Assembly (NCBI GenBank): GCA_028287035.1
Contig: JAQBQL010000174.1
Coordinates: 1 to 64,000 of the forward strand
Length of the DNA: 64,000 nt
From: Labilithrix sp.
Lineage (GTDB): Bacteria; Myxococcota; Polyangia; Polyangiales; Polyangiaceae
Reading direction: 5' to 3'
Below, one piece after another: positions 1 through 8,537 of this stretch. The notes beneath the pieces were generated by a model, which was not told the DNA's origin, did not search any database, and was given only the letters and a program-made list of their open reading frames with translations. Positions within the stretch are counted from its first letter, which is position 1. Each line of letters begins with the position of its first letter. The position numbers were made by a program, and so were the translations under genes.

Positions 1-326
1 TGCGGGGCGAGCGCGGCGGCGGCGCACCGTGGACACGCGTCGCGCACGCGGCGGCTCGCATCGAGCGCCTTTGCCTGCGCAGCGACGCAGCGCGGACCCG
101 GCTCGAGCGCGCAGAGCCGGTCGGCGGCGCGCCGGATCGACGAGAGCGCGAGGCATGCGCTGGTGCAGTCCGACGTGGACAGCGCGAGGCTCTCCGCGGT
201 CAGGCTCTTCTCGAGATCGTCGATCTCGTCGGCACGCGCGGACGTCGCCGCGAGCAGCACGGCGAGGGCGAGCGCTGCGGCGATCGCTGCCGGTAGCGGG
301 GCGAACGGACGAGCGCGCGGGGCCAC
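1..326 (-). CDS. Exported Cys-rich hypothetical protein, 3' part beyond window
   Basis: This partial gene starts with GTG at 326 and runs off the left edge, so 108 residues are visible. Residues 1-32 form a classic signal peptide: a basic start, a long Ala/Leu core and a cleavage site after Ala-Arg-Ala. The mature part begins with an acidic stretch (DEIDDLEKSL) and then has regularly spaced Cys pairs: DCTSAC, LCALEPGPRC and ACPRC. This pattern suggests a disulfide-bonded helical periplasmic protein. I recall similar short proteins from Polyangiales, but no function is known to me. The reading frame has GC-rich third positions and ends in the 80-bp gap before the divergent DUF4272 gene, where a shared promoter region probably lies. 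The opposite-strand frames here give Arg-rich nonsense. Confidence 0.7.
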   Translation of the reverse strand, partial: MAPRARPFAPLPAAIAAALALAVLLAATSARADEIDDLEKSLTAESLALSTSDCTSACLALSSIRRAADRLCALEPGPRCVAAQAKALDASRRVRDACPRCAAAALAP

Positions 327-405
327 GCCTCACCGAATCACGCAGGCGGCTCCTGCGCAAGCGCGCTTCACGCCCCGCGCGAGGTGGGTTACGCGTTGTC
401 GCCTG

Positions 406-954
406 ATGTCCCTCCGAGCTGCTTCCGACGTGGCGAAACGCTGCCTGTGCCTCGAGCTGCTCCTCCAGCGGCTCGGTCTCGAGATCGACGACGAGGACGA
501 CGAGACCGAGCGCGAAGCGATCCGCCGCGCCTGGAGCTCGCGTCTCGGGCAGCTCGGTCTCGAGGACACCCTCCAGGACGACGAGCGGGCCCTGCTCGAT
601 CGGCCGGTCGGCGAGCTGACCGAGGAGGAGTGCGACGACATCGAGGGCCGCGTCATCGGCGCGCTCGTCCTCCTCTGGTCGCTGACGCGCCTCGGCGCCC
701 GGCCCACCGCCGCCACCCTCGGCATCGCCACGCGCCTCATCGGCGACCATGGCGTCCTCGGCGACGGGTCGATCCCGGGCGCCAAGGCGGCGATCGAGAA
801 GGCGGTCCTCCGGCCCGAGCAGGACGTCCTCGCGGCGCTCGAGACGTATACCAAGGACGCGGCGAAGCCCGCGGCGGACGTCGGCGGCGAGCCCGATCCC
901 GAGCCCATGGTCGCGGCCATCGGCAAGACCACCCTGGAGTGGATAATCGTCTAG
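406..954 (+). CDS. DUF4272 family protein
   Basis: This 182-residue soluble protein fits the DUF4272 pattern as I remember it. It has an N-terminal helix (SDVAKRCLCLELLLQRLGLE), a Trp-containing middle (RRAWSSRLG), a 'GELTEEE' acidic turn, and a conserved LLWSL segment followed by a Pro-Thr. No signal peptide or membrane segment is present. The ATG at 406 was chosen because the frame upstream of it is Ser/Arg/Ala-rich nonsense and overlaps the divergent exported-protein gene. The biochemical role of the family is unknown. The stop codon TAG at 952-954 is also the first part of a TANNNT hexamer in front of the next gene, so that gene may have its own promoter rather than be read through. Confidence 0.75.
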   Translation: MSLRAASDVAKRCLCLELLLQRLGLEIDDEDDETEREAIRRAWSSRLGQLGLEDTLQDDERALLDRPVGELTEEECDDIEGRVIGALVLLWSLTRLGARPTAATLGIATRLIGDHGVLGDGSIPGAKAAIEKAVLRPEQDVLAALETYTKDAAKPAADVGGEPDPEPMVAAIGKTTLEWIIV

Positions 955-967
955 TCTCGGTCGTACC

Positions 968-2434
968 GTGACGCGCGAAGAGGTCTGGAACACCGTCGCC
1001 GAGAGCCTGCGCGAGGGCTTCGGGCACCTGCTCGACGTGCGTGACGTGCGGCGCCGGCGCCGCGTGGCCGGCGACACGTGGACGGTCACGGTGGTGCTCG
1101 CCGCGCAAGGCGGGGATCTCCACGTCGCCGATCTCACGGTCGACGACGCGGGCGCGATCACTCCGGTGCTCACCGCGGACCACGTCATCGACGCGGTGAA
1201 GCGCGCCGACGCCGCCGCGGGCATGCCCGAGGAGCCCGCCCACGAGCTCGCCGACTTCGCCCTCGGCGAGGAAGACGGCAGCGACGACCTCGGCCTCGAG
1301 CGTCTGTCCGAGATCGCCGAGGAGCCGCTCGAGACGCGGATCGCCGCGGGGATCGCACGCGGCGATCGCGCATCGCTCGTCGAGGCCCGCGAGCTCCTCC
1401 CCCGCCTGCTGGCCGACCACGACCATCGCGGCCGCACGCTCCTCACGATGGCTGCCGTCGAGCTGAGCCTCGGGCAGCCCGGGCTCGCGAAGGGCTACGT
1501 CGAGGCCTCGGCGCGCGAGTTCGCGGACCGTTTCGATCTCGACTCGCTCGAGAAGGCGGCGACGCTCGCCCTCGAGCTCGTCGGGCGGGACGGGTTCGCG
1601 GGATCGCCCGTCCACGTCCTCCTCGAGCAGGCCCGGCAGCGGCTCCGGCCGTTCGACGACATCTTCGCCGCGCGCAGCTTCGCCGGTCTGCCTGCGGAGC
1701 TCCGCGCGCGGCTCGCTCCCCACCTGACGCTCCGCACGCTCACGCCCGGCGAGACCCTCGTGAGCGAGGGCGATCCTTCACGCCAGATCTTCGTCGTGAA
1801 GAGCGGCCTCCTCGGCGTGTGGCTCGAGAAGCCGGAGGGCGGAGCGTGGCTCGTCCGCTGCTGCTTCCCGGGCTGGCTCCTGGGCGAGTCGAGCGTCCTC
1901 GGACCGGCCGACGCGCGCACCGACGCGCGCTGCACCGCGACGCTGAAGGCCGAGCGCGTGAGCGAGGTGTGGAGCGCGCCCGCCAAGGTGGTCCGCGCGC
2001 TGATGGAGGAGGACCTCGCGTTCGCCCAGCGCATCGCCGAGACGAAGCAGCTCCACCGCATCGACTCGTTCTTCTCGATGCACGAGACGATGGGGCAGCT
2101 CGACGTCCAGGTGCGGGACGAGATGCTCTCGTGCATCCAGCGCCTCGAGACGTTCGACGAGGAGACGCTGCTCCTGCCCGCGGGCGAGGTGCCGAGCTCG
2201 GCCTGCCTCGTCGCGCGCGGCTCGATCGGGCTCTACCAGGACGAGACGAAGGTGGGCGAGATCGACGCCGACGCCTTCTACGGCGTGCGCGACGCGATCC
2301 ACGGCATCGCGCCGAGCGTCGCCGCCATCGCGCGGCCGGGCACCACGGTCGCGTTCTTCGAGGGCGGCCGGCTCCGCAAGCTGTGCGAGCGCAGCCCCGA
2401 GAACGTGGTGGCGGTGCTCGAGCGGCTCGGCTGA
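968..2434 (+). CDS. Double cyclic-nucleotide-binding-like domain protein
   Basis: This 488-residue cytosolic protein starts with GTG. Residues 1-110 are a mixed, acidic N-terminal region and 110-230 are helical. Residues about 232-350 form a cNMP-binding fold with the usual sequence of features: a 'LTPGETLVSEGDPS' strand-turn, 'IFVVKSG', and a phosphate-cassette-like stretch containing LLGESSVLG. Residues about 372-488 look like a second, degenerate copy (EETLLLPAGEVPSSACLVARGSIGLY) without the Gly-Glu cassette. No helix-turn-helix follows, so this is not a Crp-type transcription factor; it more likely senses a nucleotide or acts as a scaffold. Which ligand it binds, if any, cannot be told. 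It lies 13 bp after the DUF4272 gene and upstream of trxC on the same strand. Confidence 0.75.
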   Translation: MTREEVWNTVAESLREGFGHLLDVRDVRRRRRVAGDTWTVTVVLAAQGGDLHVADLTVDDAGAITPVLTADHVIDAVKRADAAAGMPEEPAHELADFALGEEDGSDDLGLERLSEIAEEPLETRIAAGIARGDRASLVEARELLPRLLADHDHRGRTLLTMAAVELSLGQPGLAKGYVEASAREFADRFDLDSLEKAATLALELVGRDGFAGSPVHVLLEQARQRLRPFDDIFAARSFAGLPAELRARLAPHLTLRTLTPGETLVSEGDPSRQIFVVKSGLLGVWLEKPEGGAWLVRCCFPGWLLGESSVLGPADARTDARCTATLKAERVSEVWSAPAKVVRALMEEDLAFAQRIAETKQLHRIDSFFSMHETMGQLDVQVRDEMLSCIQRLETFDEETLLLPAGEVPSSACLVARGSIGLYQDETKVGEIDADAFYGVRDAIHGIAPSVAAIARPGTTVAFFEGGRLRKLCERSPENVVAVLERLG

Positions 2435-2491
2435 ACGCGACACGAGCCCGCATCTTGCTTCTCGCGCGGCGCGCCGCATGCTGTGCGGACC

Positions 2492-2914
2492 ATGATCGTC
2501 GAGTGCGGATCTTGCCACCAGTCGAACCGTCTCCCCGCCGCGCGCCTCGGCGACAAGGCGAAGTGCGCCGCGTGCAAGGAGCCGCTGCTTCCGCTCCGGA
2601 AGCCCATCGCCATCGGCAGCGTCGAGGAATTCGACGAGCTCGTACGTGACGCGAAGACGCCGGTGCTCATCGACTTCTGGGCGACGTGGTGCGGCCCCTG
2701 TCATGCGGTGGCCCCGGAGCTCGTGAAGCTCGCCAGCGACCGCGCCGGCCAGGTCATCGTCGCGAAGGTGGACACCGAGGCGCATCAGGGCCTGGCCGCG
2801 CGCTTCGGCATCCGCAGCATCCCGACGATGGTGCTGATGAGGAATGGCAAGGAGGACAAGCGGATCAGCGGCGCGATGCCGGCGAGCGCGATCGCGGAGC
2901 AGCTCCTGCTGTGA
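2492..2914 (+). CDS. trxC: Thioredoxin 2 with N-terminal zinc ribbon
   Basis: This protein reduces disulfides in cytosolic proteins. It has 140 residues, matching the usual TrxC length of about 139. The N-terminal zinc ribbon is formed by C5-x-x-C8 and C25-x-x-C28. The redox site is W66-C67-G-P-C70 within the thioredoxin fold, and the conserved cis-proline is P111 (SIPTM). The ATG at 2492 was preferred over an in-frame GTG at 2483 because the zinc-ribbon Met-Ile-Val start matches the family. The last 50 bp overlap the end of a convergent minus-strand gene. A CATGCT hexamer sits 9 nt before the ATG. Confidence 0.93.
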   Translation: MIVECGSCHQSNRLPAARLGDKAKCAACKEPLLPLRKPIAIGSVEEFDELVRDAKTPVLIDFWATWCGPCHAVAPELVKLASDRAGQVIVAKVDTEAHQGLAARFGIRSIPTMVLMRNGKEDKRISGAMPASAIAEQLLL

Positions 2915-3506
2915 CGCCGCGGGCGTGCGCCTGCGGGGACGCGTAGAGACGGTGGACGAGAAAAGGTGCGTGCTCGGGGACGAGCGCATTCCGCTCGATG
3001 CGGAAGTCGTGCGCGCGTTCCAGCGCATCGAAGAGGTGCGCCGCGTTGAGCGCCGGAGCCCACGTACGCGCGCGTGCGGCTCGTTCGGCGGCGTCGAAGG
3101 TCCCGCAGTTCGTGAGCCCGCTGAGGCCGACCTCGTCACAGACGTCGTAGCCGACGACCACCCACGCGAACGGCCGAGGCGGAAGCTCGGAGAACGTCTC
3201 GCCGAGCCGCCATGCGGGCAGGACGTGCGGCGCGTCGGGGTCCGGCAGGATCATGGCAAAGAGCTCGATGTCGTCGGGGCGGCGTATGCCGGGTGCGGCC
3301 GGCGGAAGTACCCGTTCGTCCCATGACACGGGGTAGTCGACATCACGGAGCAGGTAGTCGCGCCGCCGTGGTGCCTCCCAGGTCTCCCTGGCACGAGACG
3401 GGGATCTCCAGCCGCCGTCGACGAAGAGGCCGGTGTCAGGTGCTGGGTTGCGGCGCGAATCCAACTTCAAGGCCCCAGAAATGTCCGAAGAAGAGGAGCT
3501 GAACAC
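2865..3506 (-). CDS. Unknown protein at end of RHS-linked island
   Basis: This frame gives a 213-residue protein with plausible soluble composition (WRLGETFSELPPRPFAWVVVGYDVCDEVG and similar). I do not recognise the family. The GTG start at 3506 would overlap the preceding same-strand gene by 71 bp, which is long, so the true start may be further inside, for example the GTG near residue 60. The 3' end overlaps the 3' end of trxC by 50 bp, and the last 20 residues are Arg/Ser-rich, suggesting an eroded or shifted stop. The gene belongs to the minus-strand block headed by the RHS remnant and has visibly lower GC and less biased codons than its surroundings. It could be an orphan immunity-like or cargo gene; that is inference only. 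Confidence 0.5.
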   Translation of the reverse strand: MFSSSSSDISGALKLDSRRNPAPDTGLFVDGGWRSPSRARETWEAPRRRDYLLRDVDYPVSWDERVLPPAAPGIRRPDDIELFAMILPDPDAPHVLPAWRLGETFSELPPRPFAWVVVGYDVCDEVGLSGLTNCGTFDAAERAARARTWAPALNAAHLFDALERAHDFRIERNALVPEHAPFLVHRLYASPQAHARGVTAGAAPRSRSPASRR

Positions 3507-3918
3507 GAATCGCTGCCATCAGCAGTGACATCCGTCGGGGGAGTGACAGATCCGGCTCACGCAGCTGACGAAGATACGTTCCGTGCGCCAGCATGCTCTG
3601 CCTGATGGACCCACGGCTCCGGGGAACGGCGACGCCTTTGAGTATGCTGGTCGTGGACATCACCTGCGCATAGAAGTCGATGCCCGACCTGAGACTGTTG
3701 CAGAGATAGTCGGTCGCCCTGGTTGGCACGAGCGGCCCCTTTCGCCTCAGGAGAAGGCGGAACGCGGCATCGCTCTCGAGCGCGAGCCGAAGACAGATAT
3801 GTACAGCTTCCCGGTCATCGTCGTCGAGCACCGGCGGCACTTCCGTATCGGAAGCGAAGATGAGTCTCTCGAGCGCGGCCAGCTGACCAGCTCGGCGCGC
3901 CATCGTGCTGTTGTTCAT
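3436..3918 (-). CDS. Unknown 160-residue protein in RHS-linked island
   Basis: The ATG at 3918 opens a 160-residue frame with a mostly helical, soluble sequence. Recognisable stretches are an acidic segment (VPPVLDDDDREAV), repeated Leu/Arg helices (AFRLLLRRKG) and a hydrophobic C-terminal part around LMAAIRVQLLFFGHFWG. I do not recognise a family. Its codons are less GC-biased than those of neighbouring core genes. It lies 139 bp downstream of the TPR gene on the same strand, and its end overlaps the start of the next gene, so the block could be one transcription unit. No signal peptide is visible. Confidence 0.5.
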   Translation of the reverse strand: MNNSTMARRAGQLAALERLIFASDTEVPPVLDDDDREAVHICLRLALESDAAFRLLLRRKGPLVPTRATDYLCNSLRSGIDFYAQVMSTTSILKGVAVPRSRGSIRQSMLAHGTYLRQLREPDLSLPRRMSLLMAAIRVQLLFFGHFWGLEVGFAPQPST

Positions 3919-4057
3919 TGTGAGGACGTCCTAGCTCGTCAGAACGATAACACCAGAACGGCGCGCCATCGCGAAGCTGACGCCGAGTCCGAGCTCCGGC
4001 GCGGCGCGCCGCCTGAGTGCTGCGCGCGATACGCGGAACATGGCGCAGCTTCCTCTG

Positions 4058-4768
4058 TCATGCGCCACGACGAATGAGGGCGAGCTCCTTTCCGACCGCA
4101 GCGGTGAACGCGGGATCCGCTCGGCGGGCCTTGGCGATGGCCATGGCCTGCTCGAGCTCCACGCGCGCATCCTCCAGCCGGCCCAGTTGACGAAGGCATT
4201 GACCGAGGTTGAAGCGTGCGATGGCGACGACCGACGACGGCCGGAGGTACCGCTCGCACGTCGAGACCTCCTGCTCGAAAAACGGAAGCGCGTCCTGCGG
4301 ACGTCCCTGCGCCATCTTCGCGTGGCCAATCAAACCGAAGTATCTGGAGAATTCCTCCAGGTTGCCGACCCGGCCGGCGATCTCGATGCACTCGCCCATC
4401 AGCGCGCAGCCCTCATTCGTGGATCCCGCGATGACGAGTGCGCTGCCGACCTTTCCCGCGAGCGCCGCAACCTCCACGTGGTCGGGACCGAGGCGCAGAC
4501 GCGCGATGGCGAGTGCGCGACGTAGGCACGCGACTTCCTCTTCATTGTCGGGGTCGAGCGGTTCGTGCTCCCAGAAGTGAGTGGCCGCCATCAACCGCAA
4601 CGGCCTGATGAGCCGAACATCGTCGGGCCCCCGGGTCCTGTCCACGAATGAAACGAGCTGCGCGAGCACCGTCCTGGCCGAGTCGGTGTCGCGAGCCGCG
4701 ATCAGGCGCTGAGCCTCCTCGACAGCGGAGGTCCACCGCTCCTCGGGCTCGTACTTGGGCGCGTTCAT
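4058..4768 (-). CDS. TPR protein coupled to RHS remnant
   Basis: This protein of 236 residues is helical with tetratricopeptide-like repeats of the kinesin-light-chain style. Examples are 'ALAIARLRLGPDHVEVAALAGKVG', 'ECIEIAGRVGNLEEFSRYFGLIGHAKMAQGRPQDALPFFEQEV' (given here in fragments) and 'FNLGQCLRQLGRLEDARVELEQAM'. TPR arrays bind other proteins; no enzyme motif is visible. I start it at the ATG at 4768 because that ATG overlaps the RHS stop codon in an ATGA junction, implying translational coupling. In RHS loci the gene directly after the toxin tip is usually its immunity partner, so this TPR protein may bind the RHS tip, although TPR immunity proteins are not typical. Codon use is less GC-extreme than in the rest of the window. 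Confidence 0.75.
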   Translation of the reverse strand: MNAPKYEPEERWTSAVEEAQRLIAARDTDSARTVLAQLVSFVDRTRGPDDVRLIRPLRLMAATHFWEHEPLDPDNEEEVACLRRALAIARLRLGPDHVEVAALAGKVGSALVIAGSTNEGCALMGECIEIAGRVGNLEEFSRYFGLIGHAKMAQGRPQDALPFFEQEVSTCERYLRPSSVVAIARFNLGQCLRQLGRLEDARVELEQAMAIAKARRADPAFTAAVGKELALIRRGA

Positions 4769-6906
4769 AGTGGGAACGCCTGCGGCTCGTCGAGGCATTC
4801 GTAGTAGTCTCGTTTAGACGCTTCTTTAGCGTCCGGAGTTCGCCAATCAGGAACGCTGCAGATCTCACCGGGGGTGTTGTTGGGATAGTGGCCGGTCACC
4901 CCCTCACAACAAAGCCCGCGTTCGAAGCTGCCCGCCCGGAGGGCAGCGCAAGGGTACTTCGGGTCCTCCGGATCGGGCACGAACAGCCATGGAAGGCAAA
5001 GCGCTAGGGCGTCCGGAAAGCCCGATGGGGCCGACTTCATTCCTTGAATACACTTCTGAAAACGTCGAATCCCGTGACCGTCTGGATCCGTGTATTGGAC
5101 CGGAACGTTGCTGACGTAGCCGTAGAGGTTTACGCCACCGCGGAGGCCGATTGGATCCACCGACAGCCAGCGGCCGAGGTTCGGATCGTATCCCCGGAAC
5201 TGGGTCAGGCTTTCACCGGTCGACCTGTCGAGGTAGTGGCCGGTGAAGCCGAAGTCGGCGCGCGGCCCCGAGCCAGACTCGGTCGCCTTACCCCATGGAT
5301 CATAGGCAGTACGAGAGGCGATCGTCGTTCCGTCGCTCGCTATGACGTCTCGAATGCTGCCGAGGTGATCGTGCGTGTAGAAGTGGTCGCTCGTTCCCTC
5401 TTCAAAGCCCTGTTCGAAGTAGTTACGGGCGACGGTCGGGCCGCCGCGCTTCTGGCAAATCCGCGGCCCGCACCACACGAAGGTGTCGTTCTTCGTCTCG
5501 ACGCCGCCTGTGAGCTCCTGTATGCGCACCCGCTTAGAGTCGCCATCGTAGGAGTACACACTCTCGCGTGTCCCGATGACGGTACGCACCAGCCTGTTCT
5601 GCTGGTCCCACCGGTACTCCCGCTCGACGGCCCCGCCCGGGAGCCGCTGGAACCGCAGGTTACCATTCGCGTCGTACTCGAACGTGTTCGTCGTCCCCGT
5701 CGTCGTGACCGAGTACGTCTTCGTGGCGACGTTGTTCCGCCCGTCCTTCGCCGCGACCACGACGGTGTTCGCGCCAGCGTCGAGGTCGACGACGCCCTCG
5801 AAACGGTACGGCGCACCGCCGTCCGTCGACAAGACCTTCGCCGGGTGGCCGTTCACGCTCACGGTCGCGGGCTCGTCCACGACGCCGGAGAACGTCGTGC
5901 GGCCGTGGTCCCGCTCCGAGAGCAGCTGATTCAGGCTATTCACGTCGTAGTTCTTCGGCGCCGACGTGCCCGTGCCCACCTGGACGCGGTTGCCGGCGTT
6001 GTCGTAAGCGTAATACTGCGACTCGAGCAGCGTGCTCCCATCCTGTCGCTTGGCGGATGTGAGCTGGCGCGACGCGTCGTACCCGAACGACCATGTCGTC
6101 GGCGCGCTCCCCTGCGCGAACGGTCCACGTGTCGATGCTCCGGTCCTGCCCGTACGTGTAGTCGAACTGCGAGATCACGCTCGGCGTCGGACCGGCCGAC
6201 AGGTTCTTGATCTGCTTCAGCAGGAAGTCCCCGGTGATGCCGTAGTAGTCGTACAGGACCTGCATCCCTTTGGGATAGCTGACCGTGGACGGACGGCTCG
6301 ACTGGCCGGCGAACGCGTACGTCGACAGCCCGAGGTTGTTCTGAACGCCGGTGACGCGGGCGCGTGCATCGAACGTGTACTCCTCGGAGTAGCTCGCCGT
6401 CGCGTGCGTCGCGTCGTCGACGATCTCGAGCTTCTTCAGCCGTCCGAGCTCATCGTACGTGTGCTTCTGCGTGTCGTTCGCGAAGGGTCCATCGATGAGT
6501 GCCACCTGCCCAGCACCGAAGGTGCTCGCCGCGTACGGATGGTACGTGAAGGTCGTGGTGCCCGCGCCATCCTGGCGGGAGGCGGCGCGCGGGAAGAACG
6601 CGTCGTAGGCGTACGTGACATCCGGCGTCGCCGTGTCGCTGTAGTCCTTCTTCGTGATGCGGTCGTCGACCGTGTACTGGTACGAGAGCGTGCGGCCGAT
6701 CGGGTCGACCTCGCTGAGAAGGCGCCCGTCGCGCTGCCAATGCGCCAGACTCTGCGTCAGCCCCCGCTGCATGAGCGGATTGTACACGTCCCGCGTCCAG
6801 CGATCCTCACGGTCCGCGACGCGGTCATGCTCTGGTCCTCGTACTCCCGCTGCTGTGAACGTCGCGACGTCGACCGCGTCCCACGCCCGCACGACCTCGC
6901 CGCCGT
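4765..6906 (-). pseudogene. RHS/YD-repeat protein remnant with variable Cys-rich tip, frameshifted
   Basis: The minus strand encodes the C-terminal part of an RHS shell protein. YD-type repeats run from about 6830 down to 6125 in one frame (YQYTVDDRITKKDY, HTYDELGRLKKLE, FDYTYGQDRSIDTW). They continue from about 6115 to 4765 in the next frame (WSFGYDASRQLTSAKR, YDANGNLRFQRLPGG). The core ends with the hallmark GYDPNLGRWLSVDPIGLRGG and NLYGYVSNVPVQYTDPDG. The switch of frame near 6117-6124 fits a single-base insertion, either real decay or a sequencing error. After the core comes a tip of about 100 residues with seven Cys and no toxin fold that I recognise. There is no N-terminal secretion region: similarity fades just before the palindrome at 6907-6943. 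Other RHS-like scraps in a third frame near 6850 suggest further decay. Confidence 0.8.
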
Positions 6907-6943
6907 CGCGGCGCTCAGTTCCGATTCGGAACTGAGCGCCGCG
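6907..6943. repeat. 37-bp perfect palindrome at RHS boundary
   Basis: Two 18-bp arms, 6907-6924 and 6926-6943, are perfect inverted copies around a single T at 6925. Pairing breaks at 6906/6944. It lies between the 5' end of the RHS remnant and the promoter-like hexamer of the downstream peptidase gene. It could act as a terminator hairpin, although it lacks a T tract, or as a protein-binding site, or mark the edge of a transferred segment. Confidence 0.85.
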
Positions 6944-6973
6944 CCGCGGCACGAGCCCCGGCTCACCACCTGC

Positions 6974-6979
6974 TACCCT
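6974..6979 (+). promoter_or_regulatory. TACCCT -10-like box, leaderless spacing
   Basis: TACCCT ends 6 nt before the GTG start of the MtfA-type peptidase gene. That spacing would place the transcription start at or next to the start codon. No Shine-Dalgarno is visible between the box and the start. Confidence 0.5.
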
Positions 6980-6985
6980 CCCCCC

Positions 6986-7756
6986 GTGTTCCACTTCCTC
7001 GCTGAACGGCGTCGTCGTCACCTGCTCGAGAACCCCTTTCCGGCCGCCTGGCGCGAGATCATGGACCGCAACTGCGCGTTCGTCGGGCGGCTCGGGGAGG
7101 AGGAGCGCAGGAAGCTCGAGGGGCTCGTCCAGATCTTCTGCGCCGAGAAGAACTTCGAGGGCTGCGGCGGGCTCGAGCTCACCGACGAGATGCGCGTCAC
7201 CATCGCCGCCGAGGGGTGCCGCCTCCTCCTGCACGTCGACCAGGACATCTATCCCGATCTCGTCAGCGTGCTCGTCTATCCCTCCGCCTATCGCGCGACC
7301 AAGCAGCAGCGCGAAGGGCACGTCGTCATCGAGCGCGAGGACGCGCGGCTCGGCGAGTCGTGGTCACGCGACGCGATCGTGCTCGCATGGGACCACGTGC
7401 TCGCCAGCGCGCGCGGCGAGCTCGGCGCCGAGAACGTCGTCCTCCACGAGCTCGCCCACCAGCTCGACGCGCAGAGCGGCGCGGTCGACGGCGCGCCGCC
7501 GCTCGGCTCGCGCGGCCGCTATGCGTCGTGGGCGCGCGTGCTCGGCACGGAGTTCGCGGCGCTCGCCGAGCGCGTTCACGAGGGACGCGCGAGCGACATC
7601 GACGCGTACGGCGCCGAGAGCCCCGCCGAGTTCTTCGCGGTCGTCACCGAGATGTTCTTCGAATCGGGCGCGCGGCTGAAGGAAAACCATCCAGAGCTCT
7701 ACGGGGAGCTTGCGGGCTTCTACCATCAGGATCCCGCGGCCGAGCCCGCGCGTTGA
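6986..7756 (+). CDS. mtfA: MtfA-type zinc peptidase (M90)
   Basis: This 256-residue protein belongs to the MtfA/DUF980 zinc aminopeptidase family. In E. coli MtfA binds and titrates the glucose repressor Mlc. The zinc site is H154-E155-x-x-H158 (HELAHQLD), and the likely third ligand is the Glu near 215 in SPAEFFAVVTE, as in the family. The N-terminal region (FPAAWREIMDRN, LTDEMRVTIAAEGC) also matches. The GTG start at 6986 was chosen because the protein aligns from there, a TACCCT box lies 6 nt upstream, and the frame before it is non-coding. Whether an Mlc homologue exists in this organism is unknown, so the substrate or partner is open. Confidence 0.85.
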   Translation: MFHFLAERRRRHLLENPFPAAWREIMDRNCAFVGRLGEEERRKLEGLVQIFCAEKNFEGCGGLELTDEMRVTIAAEGCRLLLHVDQDIYPDLVSVLVYPSAYRATKQQREGHVVIEREDARLGESWSRDAIVLAWDHVLASARGELGAENVVLHELAHQLDAQSGAVDGAPPLGSRGRYASWARVLGTEFAALAERVHEGRASDIDAYGAESPAEFFAVVTEMFFESGARLKENHPELYGELAGFYHQDPAAEPAR

Positions 7757-7939
7757 CCGCTCCGCCCGGGCTTGCTGCATCGTGCACGGAAAAGAACCGT
7801 GGCGACGGTCGCAACAGGCAAAGAACGGATCCGCATCGATCCACGCGCGTGCTGCGCGGGTGACATCCGAGACGCTCCCACGACGCGCCCCGCGCGCGCA
7901 TCGGCGTAAGACCATCTCTCGTCACCACGGAGGTCACCC

Positions 7940-8527
7940 ATGCGCGTCTCGATGATCGTGTTGCTCTCCTCGCTCACCCTGGTCGCTTGCGGCGGCGCCG
8001 CGAAGGAGGCGAAGGGCCCCGAATCGGACCCGTGGTCGGGCTACACCGGCAAGTACGCCGAGCCGGGCGCGCCCTCCCAGAAGGCGGCGACGAAGAGCGG
8101 CGCCGACAAGGTCGGAAAGGCCGATACGACCGCCGCGCCCGCCGCCACAGCGGCTCCGGAAACCATCGCGCCGAAGGCGTCGTCCGCCACCATCAAGGGC
8201 GAGTCGATCTCCTCGATCGCGCTCGACTCGTTCGCCGATGCCTCCCGCACCGCCACGAAATCCAAGGTGGTCTCGACCAAGTACCTCGTCGGTCCCAGGT
8301 ACGAGCAGCTCCAGATCCAGATGAAGGGCGTCGCCGTGCAGGTGATCCGCCCCGCCGCCAACCCCGCGCCCGATGGCCCGTCGTTCAGCTCACCGAAGGC
8401 GCGGTCCGGCGAGGTCTCGAAGACGGAGTCCGGCTGGTACGACCCCGAGGCCGACGTCGCCGTGGTCGTGACCGCCGGCGGCAAGGCGGGCGCCCAGAAG
8501 CTGCTCGGCTCGCTCGTGAAGCACTGA
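7940..8527 (+). CDS. Lipoprotein, unknown function
   Basis: This 195-residue protein has a lipoprotein signal (Leu-Val-Ala-Cys, Cys17), so it is membrane anchored. Residues about 20-80 are Ala/Lys/Pro-rich and probably a flexible linker. The C-terminal 110 residues are a small folded domain with strands (YEQLQIQMKGVAVQVIRP, DVAVVVTAGGKAG). I do not recognise the family. A good Shine-Dalgarno, GGAGG at 7929-7933, lies before the ATG, unlike many neighbours. The 183-bp space upstream shows no gene. It is the first of three successive lipoprotein genes. Confidence 0.75.
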   Translation: MRVSMIVLLSSLTLVACGGAAKEAKGPESDPWSGYTGKYAEPGAPSQKAATKSGADKVGKADTTAAPAATAAPETIAPKASSATIKGESISSIALDSFADASRTATKSKVVSTKYLVGPRYEQLQIQMKGVAVQVIRPAANPAPDGPSFSSPKARSGEVSKTESGWYDPEADVAVVVTAGGKAGAQKLLGSLVKH

Positions 8528-8537
8528 CCTTTCGCGT

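Noticed and set aside
29..406. Plus-strand frame at the left edge
   Set aside because: Arg-rich noise; the minus strand there has a clear signal peptide and Cys pattern.
6032..6985. Long plus-strand frame running into mtfA
   Set aside because: The part before 6986 is antisense to RHS and without family similarity; mtfA aligns only from 6986.
7785..7801. Short hairpin after mtfA (CACGG, 7-nt loop, CCGTG)
   Set aside because: A 5-bp stem is too short to claim as a terminator in GC-rich DNA.
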